The notes below the pieces were generated by a model. That model did not search any database. It saw only the letters and a list, made by a program, of their open reading frames with translations, and was not told the origin of the DNA. From positions 1 through 6,117 of the forward strand of contig JANWVD010000057.1 of the NCBI GenBank assembly GCA_025057715.1: a DNA stretch of 6,117 bases, written 5' to 3'. Source of the DNA: Aquificaceae bacterium. Lineage in GTDB: Bacteria; Aquificota; Aquificia; Aquificales; Aquificaceae. Each line of letters starts with the position of its first letter. Position 1 is the first letter of the stretch. The translations under genes were made by a program, and so were the position numbers. Of this stretch, positions 1-5,353 are shown piece after piece.

Positions 1-716
1 ATCAGTTCTTTATACCCTATTGCTTGGGAGGAGGTTATAAAGTCTTCAAACCCCTCTTTTATCAACCTATCCACTTCTTCAACGAGCCCTTCTTTTAACA
101 TCTTCTCTACTCTCTGGCTTATCCTCTCTATTAGCTCTTTAGAATCTACTTCTAAGTAAAACCCCTCCAAATTAGTATCCTTTTCAAAAGACTTGTGAAA
201 AGACGAAAACGGCCTTCCGGAGTTCATAAAGACTTCCAAGGCTCTTACTATCCGCCTTACGTCATTCGGATGAATTTTTTGTGCGTATGGTTTATCAACT
301 GCCATGAGTTTTTGATAAAGCCAGTGTTTTCCCCTCTTTTGTGCAATTTCATAAAGTTTTTGCCGGAGTTTAAAATCAGGCTCGGGTGTTTCATCGAGAC
401 TAAATACCAAAGCCTGGAGATATAGATAAGTTCCCCCGCAAAGGATGGGAATCTTTCCAGATTGAGAAATCCTTTCTAAAGCCTCTTTTGCCAGCTTTAG
501 AAAAATCATTGCGTCAAATCTCTCGTTAGGCTCTAAAATATCAACGAGATGATGTTTAATTTTCTTCATACAATCAATAGGCTTAGCGGTTCCTATGTTC
601 ATTTTCTTATAGACTATCATCGAATCAACGCTTATAATCTCTGCTTTCAAAGCCTCAGCTAAAGAGCAACAGAGCTCTGACTTTCCGCTCGCCGTAGGCC
701 CAGTTATAATAATCAT
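1..716 (-). CDS. miaA: tRNA dimethylallyltransferase MiaA (3' end cut by window edge)
   Basis: MiaA transfers a dimethylallyl group from DMAPP to N6 of adenosine 37 in tRNAs reading UNN codons, in the cytoplasm. The first 238 residues are visible; the family is usually about 300, so the C-terminus lies beyond the left edge. Seen: P-loop GPTASGKS at residues 6-13, DSM at 31-33 (catalytic Asp of the family), IGTAKP at 41-46, HHLVD at 55-59, CGGTYLY at 93-99, and IHPNDVRRIVRALE around 148-161. The Q usual after DSM is Ile34 here, a minor deviation. The start ATG (716-714) shares its A with the TGA of the upstream tenI-like gene (TGATG) and has no Shine-Dalgarno sequence, so translation is probably coupled to that gene. 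Family identity is very secure. Confidence 0.96.
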   Translation of the reverse strand, partial: MIIITGPTASGKSELCCSLAEALKAEIISVDSMIVYKKMNIGTAKPIDCMKKIKHHLVDILEPNERFDAMIFLKLAKEALERISQSGKIPILCGGTYLYLQALVFSLDETPEPDFKLRQKLYEIAQKRGKHWLYQKLMAVDKPYAQKIHPNDVRRIVRALEVFMNSGRPFSSFHKSFEKDTNLEGFYLEVDSKELIERISQRVEKMLKEGLVEEVDRLIKEGFEDFITSSQAIGYKEL

Positions 717-1273
717 CAAAGAAACATATCTATACCCGCAATGCCAAAAGCCCCATTTTTATAACACTGTTTTGCCCTCTCAAAGCTTACCCCCCCAAGC
801 GCATAAACTGGTAAACATACCCTTTCGCAAACCTCTTTCAAGGTTTCAAGCCCTATTGGTTTAGCATCTGGGTGAGACCTCGTTTTGAAAATTGGGGAAA
901 GGGTAATATAGTCCGCACCCTCTTTTTCTGCCCAGAGAGCTTCTTCAAGAGAGTGCGCCGAATAGCCTACGATTAGGCTGCTCGATATTGATTTCACCAC
1001 TTTTGGGGAAAGCTCGTCCCTTGGCAAATGCACGCCATCTGCGCCAACTGAAATGGCAATATCAACGCGAGAATTTATAAAAAGCAATGCCCCGCGCTCT
1101 TTTGTAATATCTCTAAGGGTTTTCGCAAGCTCATAGAGCTCTCTTGCGCTCATATCCTTTTCTCTTAGCTGAAACATTCTTACCCCTCTTTCAAGAAGTT
1201 CTCTAAAGCTCTCTACCGGGTTTCTTCGTTTTCTGTCGCTTATGGCGTAAAGCCTATGAAGCTTTTCGCGCAT
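716..1273 (-). CDS. tenI: TenI-like thiazole tautomerase (ThiE/TenI family)
   Basis: A 185-residue TIM-barrel protein of the ThiE/TenI superfamily. TenI aromatises the thiazole phosphate carboxylate made by ThiG; ThiE then joins it to HMP-PP. Seen: LYAISD at 8-13, QLREK at 35-39 (phosphate-binding QxRxK), NSRVDIA at 67-73, HLPRDELSPK at 82-91, YSAHSLEEA at 104-112, LSPIF at 125-129 and ALGGVS at 158-163. Compared with ThiE, the Asp of the Mg-binding ND pair is Ser68 and HIGQxD is replaced by HLPRDE, so pyrophosphate/Mg chemistry looks impaired. NxRVDIA, LP...SPK and HSLEEA match Bacillus TenI as I recall it, with His107 at the proposed catalytic His. The protein ends just after the last barrel strand, about 15-20 residues shorter than usual. 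There is no ribosome binding site before the ATG. An impaired ThiE paralogue is the alternative. Confidence 0.82.
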   Translation of the reverse strand: MREKLHRLYAISDRKRRNPVESFRELLERGVRMFQLREKDMSARELYELAKTLRDITKERGALLFINSRVDIAISVGADGVHLPRDELSPKVVKSISSSLIVGYSAHSLEEALWAEKEGADYITLSPIFKTRSHPDAKPIGLETLKEVCERVCLPVYALGGVSFERAKQCYKNGAFGIAGIDMFL

Positions 1274-1276
1274 TTG

Positions 1277-1285
1277 TGCTAAAAT
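1277..1285 (+). promoter_or_regulatory. Putative extended -10 promoter for thiE (leaderless)
   Basis: TGCTAAAAT fits an extended -10 (TG-n-TAAAAT). A start point about 7 bases further on (near 1292-1294) would coincide with the GTG start of thiE at 1294, giving a leaderless mRNA. This agrees with the absence of a Shine-Dalgarno sequence. No convincing -35 is visible. Inferred from sequence only. Confidence 0.45.
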
Positions 1286-1312
1286 TATAAATTGTGAGGG
1301 ATTTTGACTTAA
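1284..1312 (-). promoter_or_regulatory. Putative promoter for tenI-miaA (near-leaderless)
   Basis: Read on the minus strand, a consensus -10 TATAAT lies at 1289-1284. A weak -35-like TTAAGT (3 of 6 matches) lies 17 bases upstream at 1312-1307, inside the thiE coding start. Initiation near 1277 would leave a leader of only about 4 bases before the ATG at 1273. The hexamer overlaps the plus-strand -10 by two bases. Confidence 0.5.
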
Positions 1313-1956
1313 GTCTTTATCTGGTCACTGACGATGTTTATCTTGAAAACGCGGACAGCGTTTCTATTTTAAAACGAGCCATAGAAGCAGGCATAACTGC
1401 CCTCCAATATAGATTTAAGAAAAAATCAGCCTCAAAGATGTATGAAGAACTCTTAGTTTTAAGAGAAATCACAAAACACAATAAAACCTTGCTGATAGTA
1501 AATGACAGGGTTGATTTAGCCCTTGCAGTTAAAGCAGACGGCGTTCACATAGGTCAAAAAGACCTCCCACCGGATGTTGTCAGGTCTTTAGTAGGTGATG
1601 AGATGATAATTGGCTATTCTGTCAATTCTGTTGATAAACTTCTCGAGATAGAGAATCTTCCTATAGATTACATAGGCTTTGGCTCGGTTTTTGACACCTC
1701 AACGAAAAGCGACTATACCCTGGTCGGTCTTGACGGTCTTCGAAAGGCGTGCGGAATTAGCTCAAAGCCGGTAGTTGCAATAGGTGGAATCACATCCGCA
1801 AGAGTGCCGGAGGTCCTCTCGGCGGGCGCAAAAGGCATTGCCGTGGTTTCTGCTATTCTCGGCTTTGAGGATATAAGGAGCGCCGTGAGCTCTCTAAGAG
1901 AAGCAATTAAAACCTACTACACGAAAAAGCTCCATGAAAACTATCTATCTACTTGA
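1294..1956 (+). CDS. thiE: Thiamine phosphate synthase ThiE
   Basis: A 220-residue cytosolic TIM-barrel enzyme that condenses HMP-PP with thiazole (carboxylate) phosphate to make thiamine phosphate. Seen: LYLVTDD at 8-14, QYRFK at 38-42 (QxRxK diphosphate site), VND at 69-71, HIGQKD at 85-90 (Asp71 and Asp90 match the Mg-binding aspartates of the family), GYSVNS at 107-112, DTSTK at 134-138 and AIGGIT at 162-167. All key ThiE residues are present, unlike in the divergent tenI-like neighbour, so this is the likely true synthase. The start is GTG at 1294; an in-frame TAA at 1288-1290 rules out an earlier ATG/GTG/TTG start, and the next internal Met is at residue 49. No ribosome binding site is visible, consistent with a leaderless transcript. 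It overlaps the exonuclease gene by 23 bases, so the two are co-transcribed. Confidence 0.93.
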   Translation: MRDFDLSLYLVTDDVYLENADSVSILKRAIEAGITALQYRFKKKSASKMYEELLVLREITKHNKTLLIVNDRVDLALAVKADGVHIGQKDLPPDVVRSLVGDEMIIGYSVNSVDKLLEIENLPIDYIGFGSVFDTSTKSDYTLVGLDGLRKACGISSKPVVAIGGITSARVPEVLSAGAKGIAVVSAILGFEDIRSAVSSLREAIKTYYTKKLHENYLST

Positions 1957-2797
1957 TTCACATGCACTCATCTATAGGAGCTTTTTTGCACTCCCAAAAC
2001 TTGCGACAAAAGATGGCTTTCCTACAAGCGCTCTCTTTGGCTTTTTGAAAACGACTTTTAAGATTTTCAAAGATAAACCCCGCTTCGCGGGAGCAATTTT
2101 CGACCACCCCTCTCCAACCCATAGGGACTTAATTTACAGCGCCTATAAGGCGACTCGCCCCAGCATGCCAGACGAGCTAAAGCTCCAGCTTCCCGTTATC
2201 AAAAAAGCCTGCGAGCTTATTGGTATCTCACTTCTTGAAATAGAGGGCTATGAAGCTGACGATATTATCTACACCATTACCAAAATCGCACAAGAGAGCG
2301 GTTTCGAGGTTCTGATAATCTCACCTGATAAAGACCTTCTTCAGTTAGTTGACGAAAGGGTTAAGGTCTTCAATCCTCTTAAAGAAGAACTCTTTGACCG
2401 CCAAAAGGTCTTTGAAAAGTTTGGCGTCTATCCAGAGCAAATCAGAGACTTTCTGGCTTTAGTTGGCGATAAGGTTGATAATGTCCCAGGTGTAAAGGGC
2501 ATAGGTCCAAAGACCGCCCCGGAAGTTCTTAAGCGCTATAAGAGCGTAGAGGCAATACTAAACTCCTGGGAGGATTTTTCAAAGGAATTTCCAAAGGCAA
2601 ATAAAGAGGAGCTAAAGCTCTCTTATGAACTTATTGGTTTAAAACTCATTGAAAAACCCATAGCAAGCATCGAAGAGCTCTCTATAAAGCCCATGAAGAT
2701 GGCTGAGCTAAAGGACTTCCTAGAAAAATACGAAATAAAGAGCCTTCTTAAAGAACTCTCAAGTCGCCCTACGCCAACACAGCAAAGCCTTTTTTAA
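1934..2797 (+). CDS. Stand-alone 5'-3' exonuclease (Pol I N-terminal domain type)
   Basis: A 287-residue flap/5' nuclease equivalent to the N-terminal domain of DNA polymerase I. It is expected to remove RNA primers and 5' flaps in replication and repair. The acidic metal-site set matches Taq Pol I in residue type and spacing as I recall it: Asp8, Asp57, Glu107, Asp109, Asp110, Asp132, Asp134, Asp179 and Asp182. Tyr14-Arg15 and the helix-three-turn-helix around VPGVKGIGPKTA (184-195) are also present. The ORF stops cleanly with no polymerase domain after it; the next gene is unrelated. The last five residues, QQSLF, resemble the bacterial sliding-clamp binding pentapeptide. The ATG at 1934 lies inside thiE with no clear ribosome binding site, but the protein N-terminus (MKTIYLLDSHALIYR) is exactly that of the family. 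Such free-standing enzymes occur in some thermophiles and in Gram-positive bacteria. Confidence 0.93.
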   Translation: MKTIYLLDSHALIYRSFFALPKLATKDGFPTSALFGFLKTTFKIFKDKPRFAGAIFDHPSPTHRDLIYSAYKATRPSMPDELKLQLPVIKKACELIGISLLEIEGYEADDIIYTITKIAQESGFEVLIISPDKDLLQLVDERVKVFNPLKEELFDRQKVFEKFGVYPEQIRDFLALVGDKVDNVPGVKGIGPKTAPEVLKRYKSVEAILNSWEDFSKEFPKANKEELKLSYELIGLKLIEKPIASIEELSIKPMKMAELKDFLEKYEIKSLLKELSSRPTPTQQSLF

Positions 2798-2806
2798 AAT
2801 TTAAAC

Positions 2807-3151
2807 ATGCCCTGGAATGTCATAGTCAGAAGGTCCTTTAGCTGGGCGCATTACCTTACTAACTACAAAGGTGCCCCAGAGCCAATTCATGGACACACTT
2901 GGAAGGTTGAGGTCTATTTAAAAGCAGATACGCTCGATGAAGGCGATATGGGCTTTGATTTTTTAGAGGTTCAGGAGTTTTTAAAAGTCTTGCTCCCGGA
3001 CTATTGCCTTCTTAACGATGTTTTTGATTTTTCGCCAAGCGCGGAAAACGTCGCAAGGTGGGTTTATATCAAGGTTAAAGAAAAATACCCAAGCGTTTCA
3101 AAGGTGATTGTTTGGGAAAAAGAAGATTGCGGGGCTGAATATTTTGAATAA
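2807..3151 (+). CDS. 6-pyruvoyl-tetrahydropterin synthase / QueD family protein, atypical active site
   Basis: A 114-residue T-fold protein of the PTPS/6-carboxytetrahydropterin synthase family, which acts on dihydroneopterin triphosphate. Seen: FSWAH at 11-15 and HGH at 28-30, giving the three zinc ligands His15, His28 and His30; FDFLEV at 50-55; LLND at 68-71; SAENVARW at 78-85; and VWEKEDCGAEY at 102-112, with Glu104 in the pterin-anchoring position. The catalytic Cys of QueD (four residues before the first HGH His) is Pro24, with Glu25 next to it. The His of the LDHxxLND motif is Tyr66, while its partner Asp65 is kept. A Glu near the lost Cys recalls PTPS-III, proposed to replace FolB in folate synthesis, so QueD activity should not be assumed. 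It starts 9 bases after the exonuclease stop with no visible ribosome binding site, so translation may be coupled to that gene. Confidence 0.88.
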   Translation: MPWNVIVRRSFSWAHYLTNYKGAPEPIHGHTWKVEVYLKADTLDEGDMGFDFLEVQEFLKVLLPDYCLLNDVFDFSPSAENVARWVYIKVKEKYPSVSKVIVWEKEDCGAEYFE

Positions 3152-3174
3152 GCCCCCGAAAGGGGGCTTTATGT
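3150..3174 (+). terminator. Intrinsic terminator between convergent genes
   Basis: A perfect 8-bp stem, AAGCCCCC (3150-3157) with GGGGGCTT (3162-3169), closes a GAAA tetraloop. It begins at the TAA of the PTPS gene and is followed by TATGTTT, a modest T-rich tail. The SOR-like gene ends at 3175 on the other strand, so the same hairpin could also end that transcript, although its tail on that side is weak. Confidence 0.8.
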
Positions 3175-3615
3175 TTAAGCGGTTTGTTTTGCCTCGCGGG
3201 CTTTTTTGGCCATCTCTGGGTCGTATGCTTTGCCCTGCCAAAGCATTTGATAGACGACCTCGTATGTGCTTTCTGTGAGCTCTGCTACTTCTTTAAAGAG
3301 CTTGTTAAAGCCCTCGCTTCTGTGGGATTCCTCGTGGTCCTCAAGAGTCCTCCAGAAGGTTATTATCAAAACCTCACGGTCTTTGAGAGGGTGTTCCGTT
3401 GTTTGCCCAACTGTTGAACCCTCTAAAGAAACCCCGCCGGTGTTAAGGGCAACAAACCCCCCATAAAAGCCCGTGTCGGAGTGGTAGGTTTTGACATGCT
3501 CGCAGAGGTATGCAAGCTTTTCCATGACATCGTCAACAGTCACACCCTCTTTGAGCACAACGTAATTGATATTAATAACCGCGTCATCTGGGACATTGAC
3601 AATTTGGTTTAGCAT
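3175..3615 (-). CDS. Small sulfur-oxygenase-reductase-like protein (single dimeric alpha/beta-barrel domain)
   Basis: A 146-residue soluble protein without signal peptide or membrane segment. Its centre, EVLIITFW (81-88) followed by DHEESHR (93-99) and TYEVVY (117-122), resembles the N-terminal half of archaeal sulfur oxygenase reductase as I recall it (TFWKDW, DHEEMHR, IYEIIY). In SOR the His-x3-His pair and the later Glu bind the mononuclear iron; here they would be His94, His98 and Glu119. YGG at 51-53 also matches. SOR is about 310 residues with two such halves, so this would be a half-length form. The only cysteine, Cys38, lies about one helix turn from the position of the SOR persulfide Cys. 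The start is fixed by a strong ribosome binding site. The general alternative is an antibiotic-biosynthesis-monooxygenase-like domain of unknown role; sulfur chemistry is a hypothesis. Confidence 0.65.
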   Translation of the reverse strand: MLNQIVNVPDDAVININYVVLKEGVTVDDVMEKLAYLCEHVKTYHSDTGFYGGFVALNTGGVSLEGSTVGQTTEHPLKDREVLIITFWRTLEDHEESHRSEGFNKLFKEVAELTESTYEVVYQMLWQGKAYDPEMAKKAREAKQTA

Positions 3616-3619
3616 CTTG

Positions 3620-3628
3620 CACCTCCTT
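3620..3628 (-). promoter_or_regulatory. Strong ribosome binding site of the SOR-like gene
   Basis: AAGGAGGTG on the minus strand, ending 4 bases before the ATG at 3615. This near-perfect anti-16S match fixes the start and suggests high translation. It contrasts with the missing sites before tenI, thiE and the PTPS gene. Confidence 0.9.
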
Positions 3629-3637
3629 GAGTTTATC

Positions 3638-3666
3638 AGTATATCCTAATAACTTTATTGCCATAA
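3638..3666 (-). promoter_or_regulatory. Putative promoter of the SOR-like gene
   Basis: A -10-like TATACT (3643-3638) lies about 15-20 bases upstream of the ribosome binding site. TTATGG at 3666-3661 is the only -35 candidate at 17-bp spacing and is a poor match. The region is very AT-rich and is the only sizeable spacer before this gene, so a promoter is likely somewhere here, but the exact elements are uncertain. Confidence 0.4.
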
Positions 3667-3672
3667 GTTATT
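3648..3672. promoter_or_regulatory. Inverted repeat, candidate operator
   Basis: A perfect 8-bp dyad, AATAACTT (3648-3655) and AAGTTATT (3665-3672), with a 9-base spacer. It covers the space between the -10 candidate and the -35 region upstream of the SOR-like gene, where a repressor or activator dimer could act. It has no GC-rich stem or T-tail, so it does not look like a terminator of the upstream dehydrogenase gene. No regulator family is identified. Confidence 0.4.
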
Positions 3673-3698
3673 CTTATAAATACCATAAAAAAGCTTTC

Positions 3699-4859
3699 TT
3701 AACCCCCCTCGTAGGCAAGCTCGTAAAGCGACATTATGTCCTCTAAGGTTGCAAACCTTGGATTTATCTGTATGAGCCTTTGTGCAAGGTAGTTTGCATC
3801 TTCGGCGAGTCTTTCTAAAGACTGTTTTTCAACCCCGAGACCTTTCAAGCTAATTCGCTTATTTACGCTTTCAAGAAACTTTTCGTGTGCATCAACTGCC
3901 TTATGCGCTTTTTCCTCTTGACCCATGAGCTTTGCAAAGAGTGCATAAGCATCTTGATTTGAGCCATAGTTAAAACGCGTAATGGCAGGTCCGAGCGCGG
4001 CAAGTCCGTCTGCATGGGCTATTTGAGGATAGTGCGCAGACACAGGATGCTCAAGACCATGGATGAGAGCAACCCTTTTTCTATCTATCGCAATTCCGGC
4101 TAACATTGAAGCATAGCTCATATATGTTCGCGCCTTTATGTTTTGAGGCTCTTCTATCGCTACTTTTAGCCAAGAGTTTATATACCTTATTGCCATTATT
4201 GCAATCTCGGACGCAAAAAAGTCCTCTACTTTATTGGTTAAAGCCTCAAGCGCGTGTGTAAAGGCGTCAACGCCGGTTGTCGCGGTTAGATTTTCGTCCA
4301 TGCTCAAGGTAAGCTCTGGGTCAATAATTGACGCTTTTGGATAGAGCAAAGAGTTTGCAATAGTTAGCTTCTCTTTACGAGCGGGGTTTGATATAACGCT
4401 GTAGCGATTAACCTCGCTGCCGGTTCCTGCTGTTGTTGGCACGAGTATCGTCGGTCTTGCAATGTATGGAATTAGCCTCGGCCCTTCTGGGTAGTTTACA
4501 TAATCCCAAGCGCTCCCTTCGTTTGCGGAAACTATAGAGACCGCCTTTGCAGAATCTAAAGAGCTCCCACCACCAAGACCTACTATGAAATCGACCTTTT
4601 CTCTTATGGCAAGCTCGCTCGCTTTTGCTACAATCTTCGTACTCGGGTTTGGCTCAACCTCGTCAAAGACGATAATCTCCTCTATAGAGGACTTTTTCAT
4701 ATACTCAATCGCGCGCGAAAGCGCGCGGTTTTGTTTTGTGCTACTCTTACCTGTTATGATGAGTCCTTTAGTGCCAAACCTACGGGCTATTTCCCCAAGT
4801 CTTTTGAGAGAGCCTGGCCCAAAGATAACCTCGGTGGGTAGGTAGAACTCAAAGTTCAT
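3699..4859 (-). CDS. Iron-containing (group III) alcohol dehydrogenase
   Basis: A 386-residue cytosolic NAD(P)-dependent dehydrogenase, the usual length for the family. The N-terminal Rossmann-like domain contains FGPGS (13-17), GLGGGSSLDSAKA (94-106) for dinucleotide binding, and PTTAGTGSE (141-149). The C-terminal helical domain carries the metal site: Asp198 and His202 (GVDAFTHALEA), His267 (IHGLEHP, with His271 as the second conserved His) and His282 (IAHADG). By comparison with FucO, all four metal ligands are present. The start ATG (4859-4857) overlaps the dksA-like TGA as ATGA, and the protein from MNFEFYLPTEVIFGPGS matches the normal family N-terminus. An in-frame upstream extension to 5042 is Arg-rich and lies inside the dksA-like gene, so it was not used. 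The substrate (alcohol, aldehyde or diol) cannot be read from sequence. Confidence 0.94.
   Translation of the reverse strand: MNFEFYLPTEVIFGPGSLKRLGEIARRFGTKGLIITGKSSTKQNRALSRAIEYMKKSSIEEIIVFDEVEPNPSTKIVAKASELAIREKVDFIVGLGGGSSLDSAKAVSIVSANEGSAWDYVNYPEGPRLIPYIARPTILVPTTAGTGSEVNRYSVISNPARKEKLTIANSLLYPKASIIDPELTLSMDENLTATTGVDAFTHALEALTNKVEDFFASEIAIMAIRYINSWLKVAIEEPQNIKARTYMSYASMLAGIAIDRKRVALIHGLEHPVSAHYPQIAHADGLAALGPAITRFNYGSNQDAYALFAKLMGQEEKAHKAVDAHEKFLESVNKRISLKGLGVEKQSLERLAEDANYLAQRLIQINPRFATLEDIMSLYELAYEGG
4707..4738 (+). repeat. GC-rich hairpin with T-rich tail inside the dehydrogenase gene, antisense orientation
   Basis: Seven consecutive G-C pairs (4710-4716 with 4721-4727), extended by a G-T and two A-T pairs, close a GAAA loop. 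The hairpin is followed by TTTTGTTTT on the plus strand. It has the shape of an intrinsic terminator acting against the gene. On the coding strand it encodes N-R-A-L-S-R-A-I-E through CGC/GCG codons, so it may simply be a codon-level coincidence. Confidence 0.4.
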
Positions 4860-5299
4860 GCCTCGGTTATATCTTCGCGCTGAAGCTCTACCTCTTCTGG
4901 TATAGGGGTTTCTATGTTGAATGAAGGATAGGTCGGGAAGATTCCCTCTTCCTCTGCCTTTTCTGCACAATGCGCATGATACCTCGTCCATGGAATTGCC
5001 TGCAGGCGCTCTAATTGTATCTCTTCCCCGCAGTATTCGCATATGCCGTAGGTTCCGGCTTGCATTTTGTATAGAGCGTGGTCTATTTCTTTAACCAAAA
5101 AAATCTCTCTTGCTGAAAGGTTATCGAGGAGTTCTTGCGTGTAGGTCATTTGACCAATGTCTTCAAGGTCGCAAGGCTCTCTGACTTCCTCTTCGATTCT
5201 GGCTTGAGTGTCTTCTTTTTTCCTATAGCGCTCAAGGAGCCTCGCCTTTTCCTCAAGCAACCTATCCCTTAAGGACACCAAAACATCCTTCTCCAGCAT
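4856..5299 (-). CDS. DksA/TraR-family C4-type zinc-finger protein
   Basis: A 147-residue, highly charged protein with an N-terminal coiled-coil hairpin (roughly residues 1-80) and a zinc finger with GTYGICEYC at 82-90. DksA-type proteins enter the RNA polymerase secondary channel and modulate initiation, often with ppGpp. The zinc ligands read Cys87-x2-Cys90 and His108-x2-Cys111: the third family Cys is His, with normal spacing after RLQAIP (98-103). The tip motif DxxDxA of E. coli DksA reads Asp44, Asp47 and Gly49 (DLEDIG). An acidic tail follows the finger. The start at 5299 has GGGAGGTG 5 bases upstream. The stop overlaps the start of the alcohol dehydrogenase gene (ATGA). It could equally be a YteA-like homologue; whether it works as true DksA is unknown. 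Confidence 0.88.
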   Translation of the reverse strand: MLEKDVLVSLRDRLLEEKARLLERYRKKEDTQARIEEEVREPCDLEDIGQMTYTQELLDNLSAREIFLVKEIDHALYKMQAGTYGICEYCGEEIQLERLQAIPWTRYHAHCAEKAEEEGIFPTYPSFNIETPIPEEVELQREDITEA

Positions 5300-5304
5300 T
5301 TAAA

Positions 5305-5312
5305 CACCTCCC
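5305..5312 (-). promoter_or_regulatory. Ribosome binding site of the dksA-like gene
   Basis: GGGAGGTG on the minus strand, 5 bases before the ATG at 5299. It lies in the 54-base spacer after the acyl-CoA synthetase gene; no convincing promoter or terminator was found in that spacer, so read-through from upstream is likely. Confidence 0.85.
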
Positions 5313-5353
5313 AAGTCAATCTAAGTTAGCCCCTAATTTTGTATTTTCCAGTC

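Noticed and set aside
195..425. Plus-strand open frame opposite miaA
   Set aside because: It is antisense to clearly conserved MiaA codons, has no ribosome binding site and no recognisable motif.
716..1956. The two ThiE-family genes as a recent inverted duplication
   Set aside because: Their proteins differ throughout, including metal-site residues, so they are old paralogues with distinct likely roles.
3184..3466. Two plus-strand open frames opposite the SOR-like gene
   Set aside because: Both are shadows of a better supported minus-strand gene with a strong ribosome binding site; one is hydrophobic only because of antisense codon complementarity.
3686..3698. Terminator for the alcohol dehydrogenase gene just after its stop
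   Set aside because: Only a short AAAGCTTT palindrome with a T-run is present; no stable GC stem is visible, so read-through into the SOR-like gene cannot be excluded.
4860..5042. In-frame upstream extension of the alcohol dehydrogenase (61 extra residues from an ATG at 5042)
   Set aside because: It lies in another frame of the dksA-like gene, is Arg-rich and unlike any family N-terminus. The ATG at 4859 gives the normal protein start and an ATGA overlap.
5300..5353. Separate promoter for the dksA-like gene, with TTGACT as a -35
   Set aside because: TTGACT sits next to the ribosome binding site, leaving no room for a -10 and transcription start before the ATG.
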